Assembly: GCA_030068525.1 (NCBI GenBank)
Contig: JASJOS010000011.1
Span: forward strand, 281,987-345,986
Source of the DNA: Xanthocytophaga flava
GTDB lineage: Bacteria; Bacteroidota; Bacteroidia; Cytophagales; 172606-1
Length of the DNA stretch: 64,000 nucleotides
Reading direction: 5' to 3'
In this document: positions 15,885 through 25,207 of the stretch, piece by piece
Numbering within the stretch: the stretch's first letter is position 1
Layout of the letters: the number at the start of each line of letters is the position of its first letter
Program-made: the position numbers and the translations under genes
The notes under the pieces: model-generated
What the model was told of the DNA's origin: nothing
The model's database searches: none
Seen by the model: only the letters and a program-made list of their open reading frames with translations

Positions 15885-17135
15885 TTATCCTCCATTATTT
15901 TTTCGGGAAGCTTCTTCACATTTCTGTAGCCACTCTTCAATAGACATCGGAGGCATCTTGACGATTTCATATTTGGTACCGCTGGAAAATCCAGGCCGTC
16001 CATCCCTGTGTACACTATTAAACTGCCTATGCATATAAAGCCCTAGCCGATAGATATATCTCCATTCGTCGTCTTCAATACTATTTTTGACGTTCTTTAA
16101 CAACTCAAGGTCATCCGTTAGAAAATCTACAATACAAGGATGTACACGTTGCCAGTACCCTCCATTGCCTTTTCCCGGGATCAAATCGCCCTGAACCTTA
16201 TCTGCATTACCAAATGAGTTGGCAGTGATCAGCTTCTGGTTTTTTTGAAGTTTGTAGGTTGTTACAAAGTGGGCAGGGAACTCCAGCATTACCACACAAT
16301 CAAGGTCACTGTTATATGCCGCAATTCTCAATGGGTTAACTTCAATCACTACAGCTCCATGGATGGTTCCAAATTGAATGACTTCACTGATATATTTGCG
16401 GTGATCTGCTCCGTTAAAATTATTTTTAGCGCATTCCACATCATATACATACTCTTCTGATGAATTGCCAAATATGCGACTAAGAACTCCTTTTCTAACA
16501 GGTTTATAGTATTCCGGAAAAAGATAACGAAACTTCCTGTCAGAAAGAGTAAAGGGTTTGGAGTTGGTTGCTACCGTATTGGTATCCATATAGTTAATCT
16601 CCTCATTCTTATACCGATCCTCCATAAACTCATCCATATTCTTGGGTGAAACTTTATAGCGGTATGCTTTGGCATCGTTCGGAAAGTCAGCCAGTACCTG
16701 CCCTGACTTGTCTTTGATAAATTGGGCCAGTATATCCCATACAGGATCTTTTCCTGCTTCAGTAGTGAGATAGCTGTTTGTACTCTGCACTTCACCTGTT
16801 GTGCAGTCCATATGAAACTCCCCGGTAACTGTTCCGTTATTGCTTCCCCAGAAAGAATGATTGTCTTTACTGATTTTAAATCGTATGCCTTCTTCCAGAG
16901 TCCCTGCCAACGTATGAAAGCGGAGTCCATCTATCAGGTTCTCATCTGCCAGAAAAAAGGTCAGTCGGCCTGCAAAGAAAATATCAATGGTATTAGGTCG
17001 TTTAGCTGACTTTAAAAATAAATCATACGTAATTTCTTCAGGCGTTGAAAATTTGCATTCTAACGGAATTTCAATGTCTGAAATAATACTCTGCAGATTT
17101 CTGTTGATAACAAATCCATTCAAGGGATAGCGCAT
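15885..17135 (-). CDS. Hypothetical 416-aa protein
   Basis: A 416-residue soluble protein without signal peptide or membrane helices. Recognisable pieces include an N-terminal beta-rich part (to about residue 130) and a C-terminal part with FGTIHGAVVIEVNPLRIAAYNSDLDCVVMLEFP and a tail IEEWLQKCEEASRKNN. The middle has a loop rich in charged residues. No family is recognised. It is a single gene, convergent with the Rpn-like gene; the 283 bp upstream contain no clear promoter. It could be an accessory or immunity-type protein, but nothing in the sequence proves it. Confidence 0.65.
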   Translation of the reverse strand: MRYPLNGFVINRNLQSIISDIEIPLECKFSTPEEITYDLFLKSAKRPNTIDIFFAGRLTFFLADENLIDGLRFHTLAGTLEEGIRFKISKDNHSFWGSNNGTVTGEFHMDCTTGEVQSTNSYLTTEAGKDPVWDILAQFIKDKSGQVLADFPNDAKAYRYKVSPKNMDEFMEDRYKNEEINYMDTNTVATNSKPFTLSDRKFRYLFPEYYKPVRKGVLSRIFGNSSEEYVYDVECAKNNFNGADHRKYISEVIQFGTIHGAVVIEVNPLRIAAYNSDLDCVVMLEFPAHFVTTYKLQKNQKLITANSFGNADKVQGDLIPGKGNGGYWQRVHPCIVDFLTDDLELLKNVKNSIEDDEWRYIYRLGLYMHRQFNSVHRDGRPGFSSGTKYEIVKMPPMSIEEWLQKCEEASRKNNGG

Positions 17136-17418
17136 AGCGATTTGAGGGTTGCGTTTCGGATGCTTTTTCTGGTGATGGTATCACAAACCAAAACTATCAT
17201 TTCCCAATAAGATCACCCTTTGCTATTTACTATAATACCTACAATGTATTATCCTGCTAAAATCTGCTATACTTGTATGAAAACAGGAAATACACCCGTT
17301 ACTTTGTAATCTGGAATGACTAGTGAGAACACATTCTTTTCAGTGGAGAGAATCTGGCTGAATCACAGGGTTCCCTATCACAAATAGAAGTTAACTTGTA
17401 TAAACTAACACTTGTACA

Positions 17419-17856
17419 ATGAAAACAAAGCTCTATATATTCTGTTTTCTGATGTTTTCTGCATGTAACTCAATAGAAACCAATGATACGTTGAGTAAAT
17501 CCGATATTGACTATATCAGAAGTCTTAACTTACTGGATAAGGACGAACAAATTCACAGGTTTTATTCTGAATATAAAAAGAGAGTAGCTGGCAATTTTTT
17601 TACGGATAAAAGGATGGCAAAGTATTGGATTGATGAACGCGACTCGAAAAAGAATAGTATTCACTCTGCCTTTTACAATGAAATTCAAGCAATTGATACC
17701 GTCTATTATGCAGGAGCTACCTATTCTCCTTATATGATGATTACCAAAACGGATGGTAAACAATTTAAAGTTTGTGCTGATGGAAAACGGGAAGAGATTA
17801 AAGCTTTCTTTGAAGAGGCAATACATTTATGGAGACAGAAGAAAGCGGCTAACTAA
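17419..17856 (+). CDS. Small lipoprotein, unknown function
   Basis: A 145-residue protein with a lipoprotein signal peptide; the lipobox is FSAC with Cys16. The mature part is mostly helical (LSKSDIDYIRSLNLLDKDEQIHRFYSEYKKR) with a C-terminal beta-rich region. It is probably anchored to the inner leaflet of the outer membrane. There is no family match and no operon partner. An R1 element follows 32 bp after the stop. Confidence 0.65.
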   Translation: MKTKLYIFCFLMFSACNSIETNDTLSKSDIDYIRSLNLLDKDEQIHRFYSEYKKRVAGNFFTDKRMAKYWIDERDSKKNSIHSAFYNEIQAIDTVYYAGATYSPYMMITKTDGKQFKVCADGKREEIKAFFEEAIHLWRQKKAAN

Positions 17857-17887
17857 TTCCTGCACTATGTCTTCTGATTTTTACTTT

Positions 17888-18040
17888 CCTGTTAACTGAA
17901 AGGACCTTTCCTCCACGCTTGTCACGCTTAGCGTGAGTGGGACAGGTGTGACAAATAGAGCCATGTTTGGATTATGAAAGAAAAAAACACTCCAAAAATA
18001 AAGGCCGCTAACCTTGTCACAAGATTCTTTCAGAAACACA
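17888..18040 (-). repeat. R1 element copy C, degenerate ends
   Basis: The interior GACAAATAGAGCCATGTTTG and AAGGCCGCTAACCTTGTCAC match other R1 copies in inverse orientation. Ends are CCTGTTAACTGAAAGGACC on the left and CAAGATTCTTTCAGAAACAC on the right, only partly complementary. An internal hairpin TCACGC-TTA-GCGTGA (17922-17936) sits where copy A has CCCGCC..GGCGGG, so the stem is kept while the sequence differs. It lies 32 bp downstream of the lipoprotein gene. Confidence 0.7.
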
Positions 18041-18113
18041 AAAGGGGGATGGCAAGGATGGAGAGTTTTTTCATTTCCATGCCCTTTTTCCTGGAAACAA
18101 AGAAAATTCTGGT

Positions 18114-18368
18114 ACAAAGAGAAGTTATATTCACTTCAATCGTGAGTGGTAGTGTAGGTGCGTAGGAATAAAAATTCCGCGTGCCTAGCGTTAGCCCTGC
18201 GGGGCGAAGCTTTGGAATTTTTTGCCCTTTTTTGCTTCGTTTTTTGGGCAAGCAAAAAATGAAGAAGCTTGTGGAAGAACAATGGAAGGGACAATAAAGA
18301 AACGAAGAAAGGGGGATCGCAAAAATTAACCCAAGCCCACATTTCTCAAAAGTATAGGCTTGGGTTTT
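18114..18368 (+). repeat. R2 structured repeat, copy 2
   Basis: The opening is GGTACAAAGAGAAG and CACTTCAATCGTGAGTGG. Stem 1 is AAAAATTCC (18170-18178) with GGAATTTTT (18214-18222), a different sequence from copy 1 but fully paired. Stem 2 is TTTTTTGCTT (18228-18237) with AAGCAAAAAA (18250-18259), conserved. The tail has AAGGGACAATAAAGAAAC and ends in the hairpin at 18328-18368. It lies between the lipoprotein gene and the convergent TonB receptor, about 75 bp after R1 copy C, the same order as at 8.2-8.7 kb. Confidence 0.8.
18328..18368 (+). terminator. Terminal hairpin of R2 copy 2
   Basis: AACCCAAGCC (18328-18337) pairs with GGCTTGGGTT (18357-18366), followed by TTTT. The loop contains ATTTCTCAAAAGTATA, which is related to the loops at 27349-27387 (minus) and 28075-28118, although the stems differ. 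Shape and T-tract are those of an intrinsic terminator. Confidence 0.7.
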
Positions 18369-18428
18369 ACTCTCATCCAAAATTAAGCATGACTTATGTT
18401 TTCATTAACCTGGCATACCAACCTCCGC

Positions 18429-21400
18429 TTAGTTCATAAACTGATCAAACAATATAGATACATAGTACATGCCTCCAAACGTTGGATTGCCCCAGGATTG
18501 AGTATAGCCCTTATTCAGAATGTTTGATCCTCCGAGTTTAATAATAGATTTAATTGCAGTGACTTTATAGTTCACCTGTGCATCCAGCGTTCCATAAGCA
18601 GGTACTATACTCTTGTTCTGCCCTCTGATGACCCCTCCAACAAAGCTGGATTGCCACACAAACTGATCCTGCCAGCGCCATGTCAGGCTAAATCCAAGGT
18701 TTTTAATCACATTCCGATTGCCAAACGATAAATTATAACGGTACTCCGGTGTGTTAAAAGCTGTTTCAAATCCTGCTGGCAGCTTGTCTGTGTTTAGAAG
18801 TTTGTTGTAGGATACATTGCCGCCCACTGTGAAGTTCTTAGGTAGCAGGTAATCAATGCCAAGTGCCCAGCCGTGATTGTTTAGATTCTGAGTGACATTG
18901 ACAGGAAAGCTGTATACACTGCGGGTAGTAGAGCTAAGCAGGGAGATAGGAGAGGACACACCATCATTCGGAATATCCTGAACCACTACCTGACCACCAT
19001 CAAAATTGACAAAGGTGTTATAGTAATAATAGGCATCTATGAAAAGGCGATTGGAAATCAAACCTTTGTAACCAACTTCGACAGTACGCACCCGCTCAGG
19101 CTGGTAGTCCTGGAATATGTGTTGTTGTAACAATGAAGCGGCCTGCTGAGGGTTTTGTCCCTGTTGTACAGCTGCTCCGAAGGCTTGTACAGACTGGAGT
19201 GTGTAGACAGGATTGTTGACCATATTGTATCGTTCCCGAAAAATGGGCAGACCACCCAGGATGCGCGACTGCGGTGTCAGCAGGTCAATATATTGAGCTT
19301 GTGTAGTAGGAATACGAAAGCCTGTCTGAAAGGAAGCGCGAATATTGTGCACCTTAGCCAAAGTAAGTACGGCAGAAGCTCTGGGGTTAAACTGGCCTTT
19401 GAAGTTCTGGTTTTTGTCATAACGTACAGACGCAGTCAGTTTTAATTTGTCTTCCAATAGCTTCTTACCACCCTGTATATATCCCCCATATTCGTGAATC
19501 TTGAATTCGTTGCCATTATCATCTGTGGCAAAAAGTGTCTTATTGGAGTTTAGTGTGTATAGTCTATAGTTTCCACCCACAATGATTTCCACCATAGAAG
19601 GACTAAGAAGCTTGTTAAAGTTGTACATGCCCTCCACATGGTACATATTGGTTTTGTCTGTAAACCGGGCTCCGACTCCTTCTGAGTTTCCGGGGATAGG
19701 CCGTGACTTAATAGCTGAGACAGCGTCGTTAAAAGCTGTGGTGCCGGGAACCAGCCGTCCCTGATCTGCTACACCACGTGCCTGATTGTGAATGGTGCCG
19801 GCGTTACTACCTGCCGCTGCCTGAGCTGCCGCAATGGCATTTTCTCCGGATTGTCCACTTGCCAGAGCCACCAGTAATGCTGTTGCATAGGTCTGAAATG
19901 CGCCAGTGGCATAGGCACCGAAATATTGAGGGAACCAGGTAGTACTCGGTTTCCATGCTTCATTTACTCCAGAGCCCAATACTCCTATAGCATACGAATC
20001 ACCGGAATTTTCCTGAGTAGTATAGGTACGTACAAAAAAGTTAGACCCTCGAACTTCCGCTTTGTATTGACCCAAATTAAAATTAGCCAGCGAATAGCGG
20101 TCTGAGCCTGTATATACAGTGGTTCCTGTACCATAATTAGCCTGCAGAATAGCTTCTACACCTTCAGTAATACGCCAGTGCAACGCACCACTCAACTTTA
20201 AGCTATGTGTGTTGTAGTTAGCCAGATCTCTTTCTGCATAGCCTGTACGTGAGACGGCTACATTAGGAATCATCTGGTTAAATAGTTGCTGAGGGGTAAG
20301 CCCTGTGAGTTCGGGTAGCGTTTTGTTGCCTGCCTGTGGAATCTGAGTAGTAGCAATAGCTCCCAGAAACTGAGAGGTCCCACCAGCACCCGTACCTGGT
20401 TGTCCATTGCCATACAAACTTGTATAGAGGTTAACATTGGTTTCATCACCATAGGTATTTATGCCGTTGTATCCAGGATTCGTTTGCTGGGTACTGCTTA
20501 AGGAGGAACCATTCAGCAAACTTTGATCGCGGGTATCCGTAGCCTGCCAGTCTTTGGCAGTCAGGTAATTGATATTTATCTTAAATGCTATTTTGTCATT
20601 GAACGCTTTGGCATACCGGAGTGCAAAGTCATAAAAAGGCGTAGTAGCCTCAGAACGGTTGGATTCGTTCATAATACCTGCCTTTGCATAGCCACTGAGC
20701 CCCTGGTATTGGAAGGGGTTTTTGCTATTCATCAGAATAATGCCATTGATTGCATTGGGACCATATAACGCTGAAGCTGCTCCTGGCAACATTTCTACAC
20801 TTTCCAGATCCAGTTCCGAAATGCCTACCACATTGCCTACTGCAAAGTTCAATCCTGGTGCCTGGTTATCCATTCCATCAATCAATTGTACTACCCGGGT
20901 ATTACCATTGGAATTAAATCCACGGGTATTGATAGAGCGGAATAATAAGCTTTGAGAACTCATTTCAACTCCTTTCAGATTGATAAGAGCATCAAAGAAG
21001 CTGGGGGTAGCTGCATAGCGTATTGAACGTAAATCGAGTTTTTCTATGGTAACAGGAGACTGCATTACGGATTCTTCCACACGGGATGCAGCTACCACCA
21101 CTTCCTGACCCAGAATAACCTGCTCTGTCATCTCTATGGTAAGATCTGATTTACTACTGGTAATTTCTTGTTCCAGGGTTTTATAGCCTACCGAAGAAAT
21201 AGTGAGTATAAAGGGAGGTGGAGTATTGGTAGTCAGAAGAAAGTTGCCTTTGGTATCCGTAGTGGTACCGAGCACTTTTCCTTTAACAGTAATACTTACA
21301 CCTGCTAAAGGTGCTTTGGTTAGCGAGTCTGTGATAGTTCCGGAAACTGTCACAGATTGTGCCTCTGTCTGAGTGAGGATTCCTATAAGGAAAGATAGAG

Positions 21401-21434
21401 CCAGAAAAATTTTCTTTGTAGAAAATGGTCTCAT
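18429..21434 (-). CDS. TonB-dependent outer-membrane receptor with carboxypeptidase-regulatory-like domain
   Basis: A 1001-residue outer-membrane receptor. A signal peptide (ending TEAQ) is followed by a carboxypeptidase-regulatory-like beta domain (about residues 27-108, VSGTITDSLTKAPLAGVSI). A TonB plug follows (about 118-235, with INTRGFNSNGNTRVVQLIDG and LYGPNAINGIILM) and then a 22-strand-type barrel to the C-terminus. The substrate is unknown; there is no SusD-like partner next to it, so it is not a classical polysaccharide-utilisation pair. It is transcribed alone and ends 61 bp from the terminator of R2 copy 2 on the other strand. I see no clear -7 box upstream. Confidence 0.93.
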   Translation of the reverse strand: MRPFSTKKIFLALSFLIGILTQTEAQSVTVSGTITDSLTKAPLAGVSITVKGKVLGTTTDTKGNFLLTTNTPPPFILTISSVGYKTLEQEITSSKSDLTIEMTEQVILGQEVVVAASRVEESVMQSPVTIEKLDLRSIRYAATPSFFDALINLKGVEMSSQSLLFRSINTRGFNSNGNTRVVQLIDGMDNQAPGLNFAVGNVVGISELDLESVEMLPGAASALYGPNAINGIILMNSKNPFQYQGLSGYAKAGIMNESNRSEATTPFYDFALRYAKAFNDKIAFKININYLTAKDWQATDTRDQSLLNGSSLSSTQQTNPGYNGINTYGDETNVNLYTSLYGNGQPGTGAGGTSQFLGAIATTQIPQAGNKTLPELTGLTPQQLFNQMIPNVAVSRTGYAERDLANYNTHSLKLSGALHWRITEGVEAILQANYGTGTTVYTGSDRYSLANFNLGQYKAEVRGSNFFVRTYTTQENSGDSYAIGVLGSGVNEAWKPSTTWFPQYFGAYATGAFQTYATALLVALASGQSGENAIAAAQAAAGSNAGTIHNQARGVADQGRLVPGTTAFNDAVSAIKSRPIPGNSEGVGARFTDKTNMYHVEGMYNFNKLLSPSMVEIIVGGNYRLYTLNSNKTLFATDDNGNEFKIHEYGGYIQGGKKLLEDKLKLTASVRYDKNQNFKGQFNPRASAVLTLAKVHNIRASFQTGFRIPTTQAQYIDLLTPQSRILGGLPIFRERYNMVNNPVYTLQSVQAFGAAVQQGQNPQQAASLLQQHIFQDYQPERVRTVEVGYKGLISNRLFIDAYYYYNTFVNFDGGQVVVQDIPNDGVSSPISLLSSTTRSVYSFPVNVTQNLNNHGWALGIDYLLPKNFTVGGNVSYNKLLNTDKLPAGFETAFNTPEYRYNLSFGNRNVIKNLGFSLTWRWQDQFVWQSSFVGGVIRGQNKSIVPAYGTLDAQVNYKVTAIKSIIKLGGSNILNKGYTQSWGNPTFGGMYYVSILFDQFMN

Positions 21435-21883
21435 AAACAGATTGTTATGGTGCTATAGATAATGAATCTATAAGAAATATATTATTTAATTTAAAGAATA
21501 TGTGCGTTTTGTTATATTTTATTTTTGGGATTTTTTCTGACTATATTTAATATCCAGTAATGCCCTGAAAATGAGACTTTTGTGCTTTGGTTTTATCTGA
21601 GGATAGAGTGTTTTATCAAGGTTTCCATGTATGTGTACATTGAAATACAGGGTGTTCTGTTAAAATGTATACTAACCAAATTGGCTAAAAAGGTTTTTCG
21701 TGAAAAACAAAACTTGCTTCCCGCTTTGGTTTCTTTTTTCACTTATCTCATTTATAATTGCAAAAAAGAGAAATACCAGAAATAGATATAGTAGATGATA
21801 GCAGCCAGGTCATTTGCTCCATTTACGATTTTTACTGTTTACAGATCATATATCCTTTGTTAACGTTAACCTAGTCAATACTC
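21435..21883. other. Divergent intergenic region with LacI-like palindrome
   Basis: The region is AT-rich and holds no credible gene (a 67-codon frame at 21582-21785 has no supporting features). At 21859-21870 lies GTTAACGTTAAC, a perfect 12-bp palindrome with a central CG like LacI-family operators. It is 13 bp upstream of the oxidoreductase ATG at 21884, and is preceded by TATCCTTTG, which resembles a -7 box with an extra base. A repressor site is likely but unproven. Confidence 0.5.
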
Positions 21884-23041
21884 ATGAATAGAAAGATGCG
21901 AATGGGAATGGTAGGAGGGGGAATCGGAGCTTTTATCGGAGCCGTACATCGTATGGCCGCTGCCATAGATAATGAAATAGAACTTGTATGCGGTGCGTTC
22001 AGCAGTGATCCTGAACGTTCCAAACAGTCAGGTGAAATGTTATACCTGCCGGAAGAGCGGGTATATCCGGATTATCGTACGATGATTCTGGAAGAAAAGA
22101 AGCTGCCAGAAGGTCAGCGGATGGACTTTGTGGCTATTGTAACGCCTAACCATATGCACTTTGGACCAGCTAAGATGGCATTGGAAAACGGGTTTCATGT
22201 AGTGCTGGACAAACCCATGACCTTAAATACAGAAGAAGCAAAAGAGCTGAAAGAGGTAATTGAGAAGTCCGGATTGCTGTTTTGTCTGACACATAACTAT
22301 ACCGGCTATCCGATGGTAAAAGAAGCCCGTAGCATTATTGCATCAGGAAAGTTGGGCAAGATCCGCAAAGTGGTAGTAGAGTATCCACAAGGCTGGCTCA
22401 ATGCACTGGTCGAGGCTAGTGGCAACAAACAGGCTGAATGGCGTACAGACCCTGCACGTTCAGGTGCTGCGGGTTGTATTGGAGACATTGGTACTCACGC
22501 CTTTAACCTTGCCGAATACATCACGGGTCTGAAAGTAACTGAAATCTGTGCTGACCTGACTACCTTTGTAGAGGGACGTAAGCTGGAAGATGATGCCAAT
22601 CTTTTACTGCATTTTGAAAATGGAGCAAAAGGAGTCCTGCATTCCAGCCAGATCTCAGTAGGAGAGGAGAATAATTTTAACATCCGTATCTACGGAGAAG
22701 TGGGTGGGCTGTGGTGGCATCAGATGGAGCCTAATACATTGGAATATACACAACCTGGCAAGCCTAAACAACTGCTGCGTACAGGAGTGGGTGAACTATC
22801 CAATGCCTCTAAAATCAGTACCCGCATCCCGGCAGGGCACCCTGAAGGCTATATCGAAGCTTTTGCGATTCTATACCGCAACTTCGCCAAAACACTGCGC
22901 AGCCGTCTGAAAGGCGAGACACCCGATCCGGCCTATCTGGATTTCCCTGGACTGGAAGCAGGTTTGCGTGGTATGTTGTTTATTGACACTGTAATAAAGT
23001 CCAACCAGAGCAATGAGAAGTGGACTAAAATGTTGGAGTAA
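21884..23041 (+). CDS. Gfo/Idh/MocA family oxidoreductase
   Basis: A 385-residue NAD(P)-dependent oxidoreductase. The Rossmann domain opens with [18 protein letters not shown] (about residues 9-26), includes ATPNHMH-type [30 protein letters not shown] at about 86-115, and has EKPxx replaced by DKPM. The C-terminal domain has [16 protein letters not shown] at about 202-217, holding the likely catalytic His. Enzymes of this family act on sugars, inositols or related polyols; the substrate cannot be told. A LacI-like palindrome sits just upstream and a terminator follows. It is one of three such enzymes in the window. Confidence 0.9.
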   Translation: MNRKMRMGMVGGGIGAFIGAVHRMAAAIDNEIELVCGAFSSDPERSKQSGEMLYLPEERVYPDYRTMILEEKKLPEGQRMDFVAIVTPNHMHFGPAKMALENGFHVVLDKPMTLNTEEAKELKEVIEKSGLLFCLTHNYTGYPMVKEARSIIASGKLGKIRKVVVEYPQGWLNALVEASGNKQAEWRTDPARSGAAGCIGDIGTHAFNLAEYITGLKVTEICADLTTFVEGRKLEDDANLLLHFENGAKGVLHSSQISVGEENNFNIRIYGEVGGLWWHQMEPNTLEYTQPGKPKQLLRTGVGELSNASKISTRIPAGHPEGYIEAFAILYRNFAKTLRSRLKGETPDPAYLDFPGLEAGLRGMLFIDTVIKSNQSNEKWTKMLE

Positions 23042-23173
23042 TTTGGTCGCTTAGTATAAAGTAGCTATAATAAATTTTAATTTGAGGCTATAGCTTTCAG
23101 AATGGCGTAAAATTATTTTAAGAGTAGACAGTAATTAATGCTGTCATTTTTATACCTCCATCTATGTTGTTTG

Positions 23174-23219
23174 GAAAAGGAGTGTTCCAACGTTTGTGGA
23201 ATACTCCTTTTCGGTTTTT
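23174..23219 (+). terminator. Intrinsic terminator after oxidoreductase gene
   Basis: GAAAAGGAGTGTTCCA (23174-23189) pairs, with one mismatch, with TGGAATACTCCTTTTC (23197-23212) and is followed by GGTTTTTATT. It separates the oxidoreductase gene from the second Rpn-like gene. Confidence 0.75.
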
Positions 23220-23292
23220 ATTACCAGATTGACTTCTTTATTTTGACGATTTATTGTTTACTTTCACGCTCTGTTCACTTTTTTATCCTTTT

Positions 23293-24168
23293 ATGAGCAC
23301 CAAAAAAGAAGGTAATCAATATGATAAAATATTTAAAGAAAACCTGGAAGCTGTTACTCTGGCACTCATTGAAAAAGTGCTTCAGATTCAGATTGCATCT
23401 TATGAAAGACTGCCACAAGAGTTGCAACGGACTCTGGAGCGCAAACCAGATCAGTTGCTGAAAATAACCAACAAACAAGGAGATACGTTTTTACTACAAC
23501 TCGAGTTTCAGTTGATGGATGAAGAAGAAATGATCTACCGGATGCTGGAATATATAGGATTACTCTGGCGAAAATACAAGCTACCAGTCAAACAGTATGT
23601 GATTTTTCTTTCAGATCAGGAGCCTAGGATGCAAACGAAGATTGAAAAGGAAAATCTTATGTTTTCCTTTTATCTGGTCCAATTTTCTACGATTAGTTAT
23701 GAGTTATTTCTCTCTTCTGATAAAGGTGACGAAGTGGTTTTTGCTGTATTAGGCAACTTTGGCAATACCACTCCTGAAAATGCGGCTAGTCTGATTGTAC
23801 AACGATTAAATCAGACTTCAACCAGTAAAGTAGAGCGAGATAGACACTTGCAACAATTACGTGTATTAGCTAACTTGCGTAAACTAACACCTTTTGTAGA
23901 AATCATGATAGAATCTATTTCTCAATACATCAAAGAAGAAGATGACTTTCTTTTTAAGAAAGGCCAACTAAAAGGAAAAGAAGAAGGAAAACTGGAAGGT
24001 AGGTTGGAAGGAAAGCAAGAAGGTAAGCAGGAAGGAATCGAGCAAACAAAGCGAGACACGATTTTGAAGTTCCTCAAAGATGGCGTCTTAACCACTCAAC
24101 AGCTGGCTTCTTATTTTGATGTAACCGAAGAGTTTGTTGAAGATCTGCGTAAAAACCTGAATCAATAG
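23293..24168 (+). CDS. Rpn-like PD-(D/E)XK nuclease/putative transposase, copy 2
   Basis: A 291-residue paralogue of the gene at 14943-15770 with the same YDKIFKENL start, the core DQLLKI..TFLLQLEFQ and the C-terminal LTTQQLASYFDVTEEFVEDL. It differs by an expanded run of G-K/R-x-E-G units (KEEGKLEGRLEGKQEGKQEG) before IEQ, where copy 1 has a single KEEG. About 206 bp are almost identical between the copies. The ~40 bp upstream of both ATGs are also alike (TACTTTC.C.CTCTGTT). I chose the ATG at 23293; an in-frame TTG further upstream is unlikely. A strong terminator follows. Confidence 0.8.
   Translation: MSTKKEGNQYDKIFKENLEAVTLALIEKVLQIQIASYERLPQELQRTLERKPDQLLKITNKQGDTFLLQLEFQLMDEEEMIYRMLEYIGLLWRKYKLPVKQYVIFLSDQEPRMQTKIEKENLMFSFYLVQFSTISYELFLSSDKGDEVVFAVLGNFGNTTPENAASLIVQRLNQTSTSKVERDRHLQQLRVLANLRKLTPFVEIMIESISQYIKEEDDFLFKKGQLKGKEEGKLEGRLEGKQEGKQEGIEQTKRDTILKFLKDGVLTTQQLASYFDVTEEFVEDLRKNLNQ
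23782..23987 (+). repeat. Partner of the 15432-15637 identical tract
   Basis: This is the second copy of the 206-bp block shared by the two Rpn-like genes, with a single base difference. The block ends exactly where the G-K-x-E-G expansion begins, which suggests the low-complexity repeat may have been the break point. Confidence 0.85.
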
Positions 24169-24255
24169 ATTTATTTTTCTAAAAGAAAGATAAACCTGGC
24201 TTGGATATTCGTTTATACCAAGTTTATGGAACATGCTATAATTATAATAGGCCAG

Positions 24256-24285
24256 ACCGATACAAGTCATTGTATCGGTTTTTTG
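24256..24285 (+). terminator. Intrinsic terminator after Rpn copy 2
   Basis: CCGATACAA (24257-24265), loop GTCA, TTGTATCGG (24270-24278), then TTTTTT. This is a textbook intrinsic terminator. The 225 bp between the Rpn gene and the ABC ATPase gene hold nothing else. Confidence 0.9.
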
Positions 24286-24393
24286 TTTTACTAAAGTTAA
24301 ATACCTTTGGTTAAAAGGTTACTTTCTGGAAAGAGGCTCATAAATTCAAACGTGTGTCCTAAACACATTTGTTATTACCTAACCTGCAATCGT

Positions 24394-25170
24394 ATGTATA
24401 CAGAACCTGTCATTACTGTTTCGCACCTGTCCAAGAGTTATGAAAAGCCGGTGTTGAATGATATCAATTTTACAATTACTCCTGGTCAGATCATTGGGTA
24501 TCTGGGACCGAATGGAGCTGGAAAAAGCACAACCATTAAAGTGTTGTCGGGTATGATTACCGATTTTACAGGAGAGGTACAAATTATGGGGATGGATGTA
24601 CGCAAAGACCCTATTGAAGTAAAACGACGTATTGGATATATACCTGAGAACGCCCTGCTATATGATACGCTTACACCTATGGAATACCTGCGTTTTATAG
24701 GATTGCTTCATAAGATGGAGTCTGCACGAATTGAGAAAAAGTCACTGGATCTGTTGCGTATCTTTGATCTTCAGGCTAAAGCCGATACCCGCATGACTGC
24801 CTTCTCCAAAGGTATGCGACAAAAGGTGTTGCTTATTGCAGGTTTACTGCATAATCCGGATATTATTTTTTTGGATGAACCTCTCTCCGGATTGGATGCC
24901 AATGCGGTGATTCTGGTAAAAGAAATTCTCTCCAAGCTGGCATTAGAGGGCAAAACGCTGTTTTACAGTTCGCATATCATGGATGTGGTAGAGAAGTTTG
25001 CTCACCGGATTATGATTCTGCATCAGGGAAAGATTATTGCCGATGGCACCTTTGCTGAATTACAGGAACGGGAAAAAACGGAATCTCTGGAGCAGATTTT
25101 CACAGAACTTACCGGCAATCATGCCCATCAGTCTCAGGCAGGTGAGTTTATAGAGGCACTGCGCGGGTAA
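24394..25170 (+). CDS. ABC transporter ATP-binding protein
   Basis: A 258-residue ATPase of an export-type ABC transporter. Walker A is GPNGAGKST (residues 38-46), the signature region is FSKGMRQ (137-143, diverged from LSGGQ as is common in this subgroup), Walker B is IIFLDEP (157-163), and the H-loop lies in YSSHIMD. I chose the ATG at 24394; frame extension upstream lacks family similarity. It is followed 37 bp later by a large membrane protein that should be its permease. The substrate is unknown; ABC-2-type exporters move lipids, drugs, peptides or polysaccharides. Confidence 0.92.
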   Translation: MYTEPVITVSHLSKSYEKPVLNDINFTITPGQIIGYLGPNGAGKSTTIKVLSGMITDFTGEVQIMGMDVRKDPIEVKRRIGYIPENALLYDTLTPMEYLRFIGLLHKMESARIEKKSLDLLRIFDLQAKADTRMTAFSKGMRQKVLLIAGLLHNPDIIFLDEPLSGLDANAVILVKEILSKLALEGKTLFYSSHIMDVVEKFAHRIMILHQGKIIADGTFAELQEREKTESLEQIFTELTGNHAHQSQAGEFIEALRG

Positions 25171-25207
25171 TATGAGATGTTTTTCTATCAACAAATCACA
25201 TTAAAAC

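Noticed and set aside
17881..18380. Minus-strand frames over R1-C and R2-2
   Set aside because: Same situation as the other repeat frames; the low-complexity peptides mirror those at 8.2-8.6 kb and 27.7-28.0 kb.
21582..21785. 67-codon plus-strand frame upstream of the oxidoreductase
   Set aside because: Lys/Leu-rich composition expected from AT-rich DNA, no start context or family.
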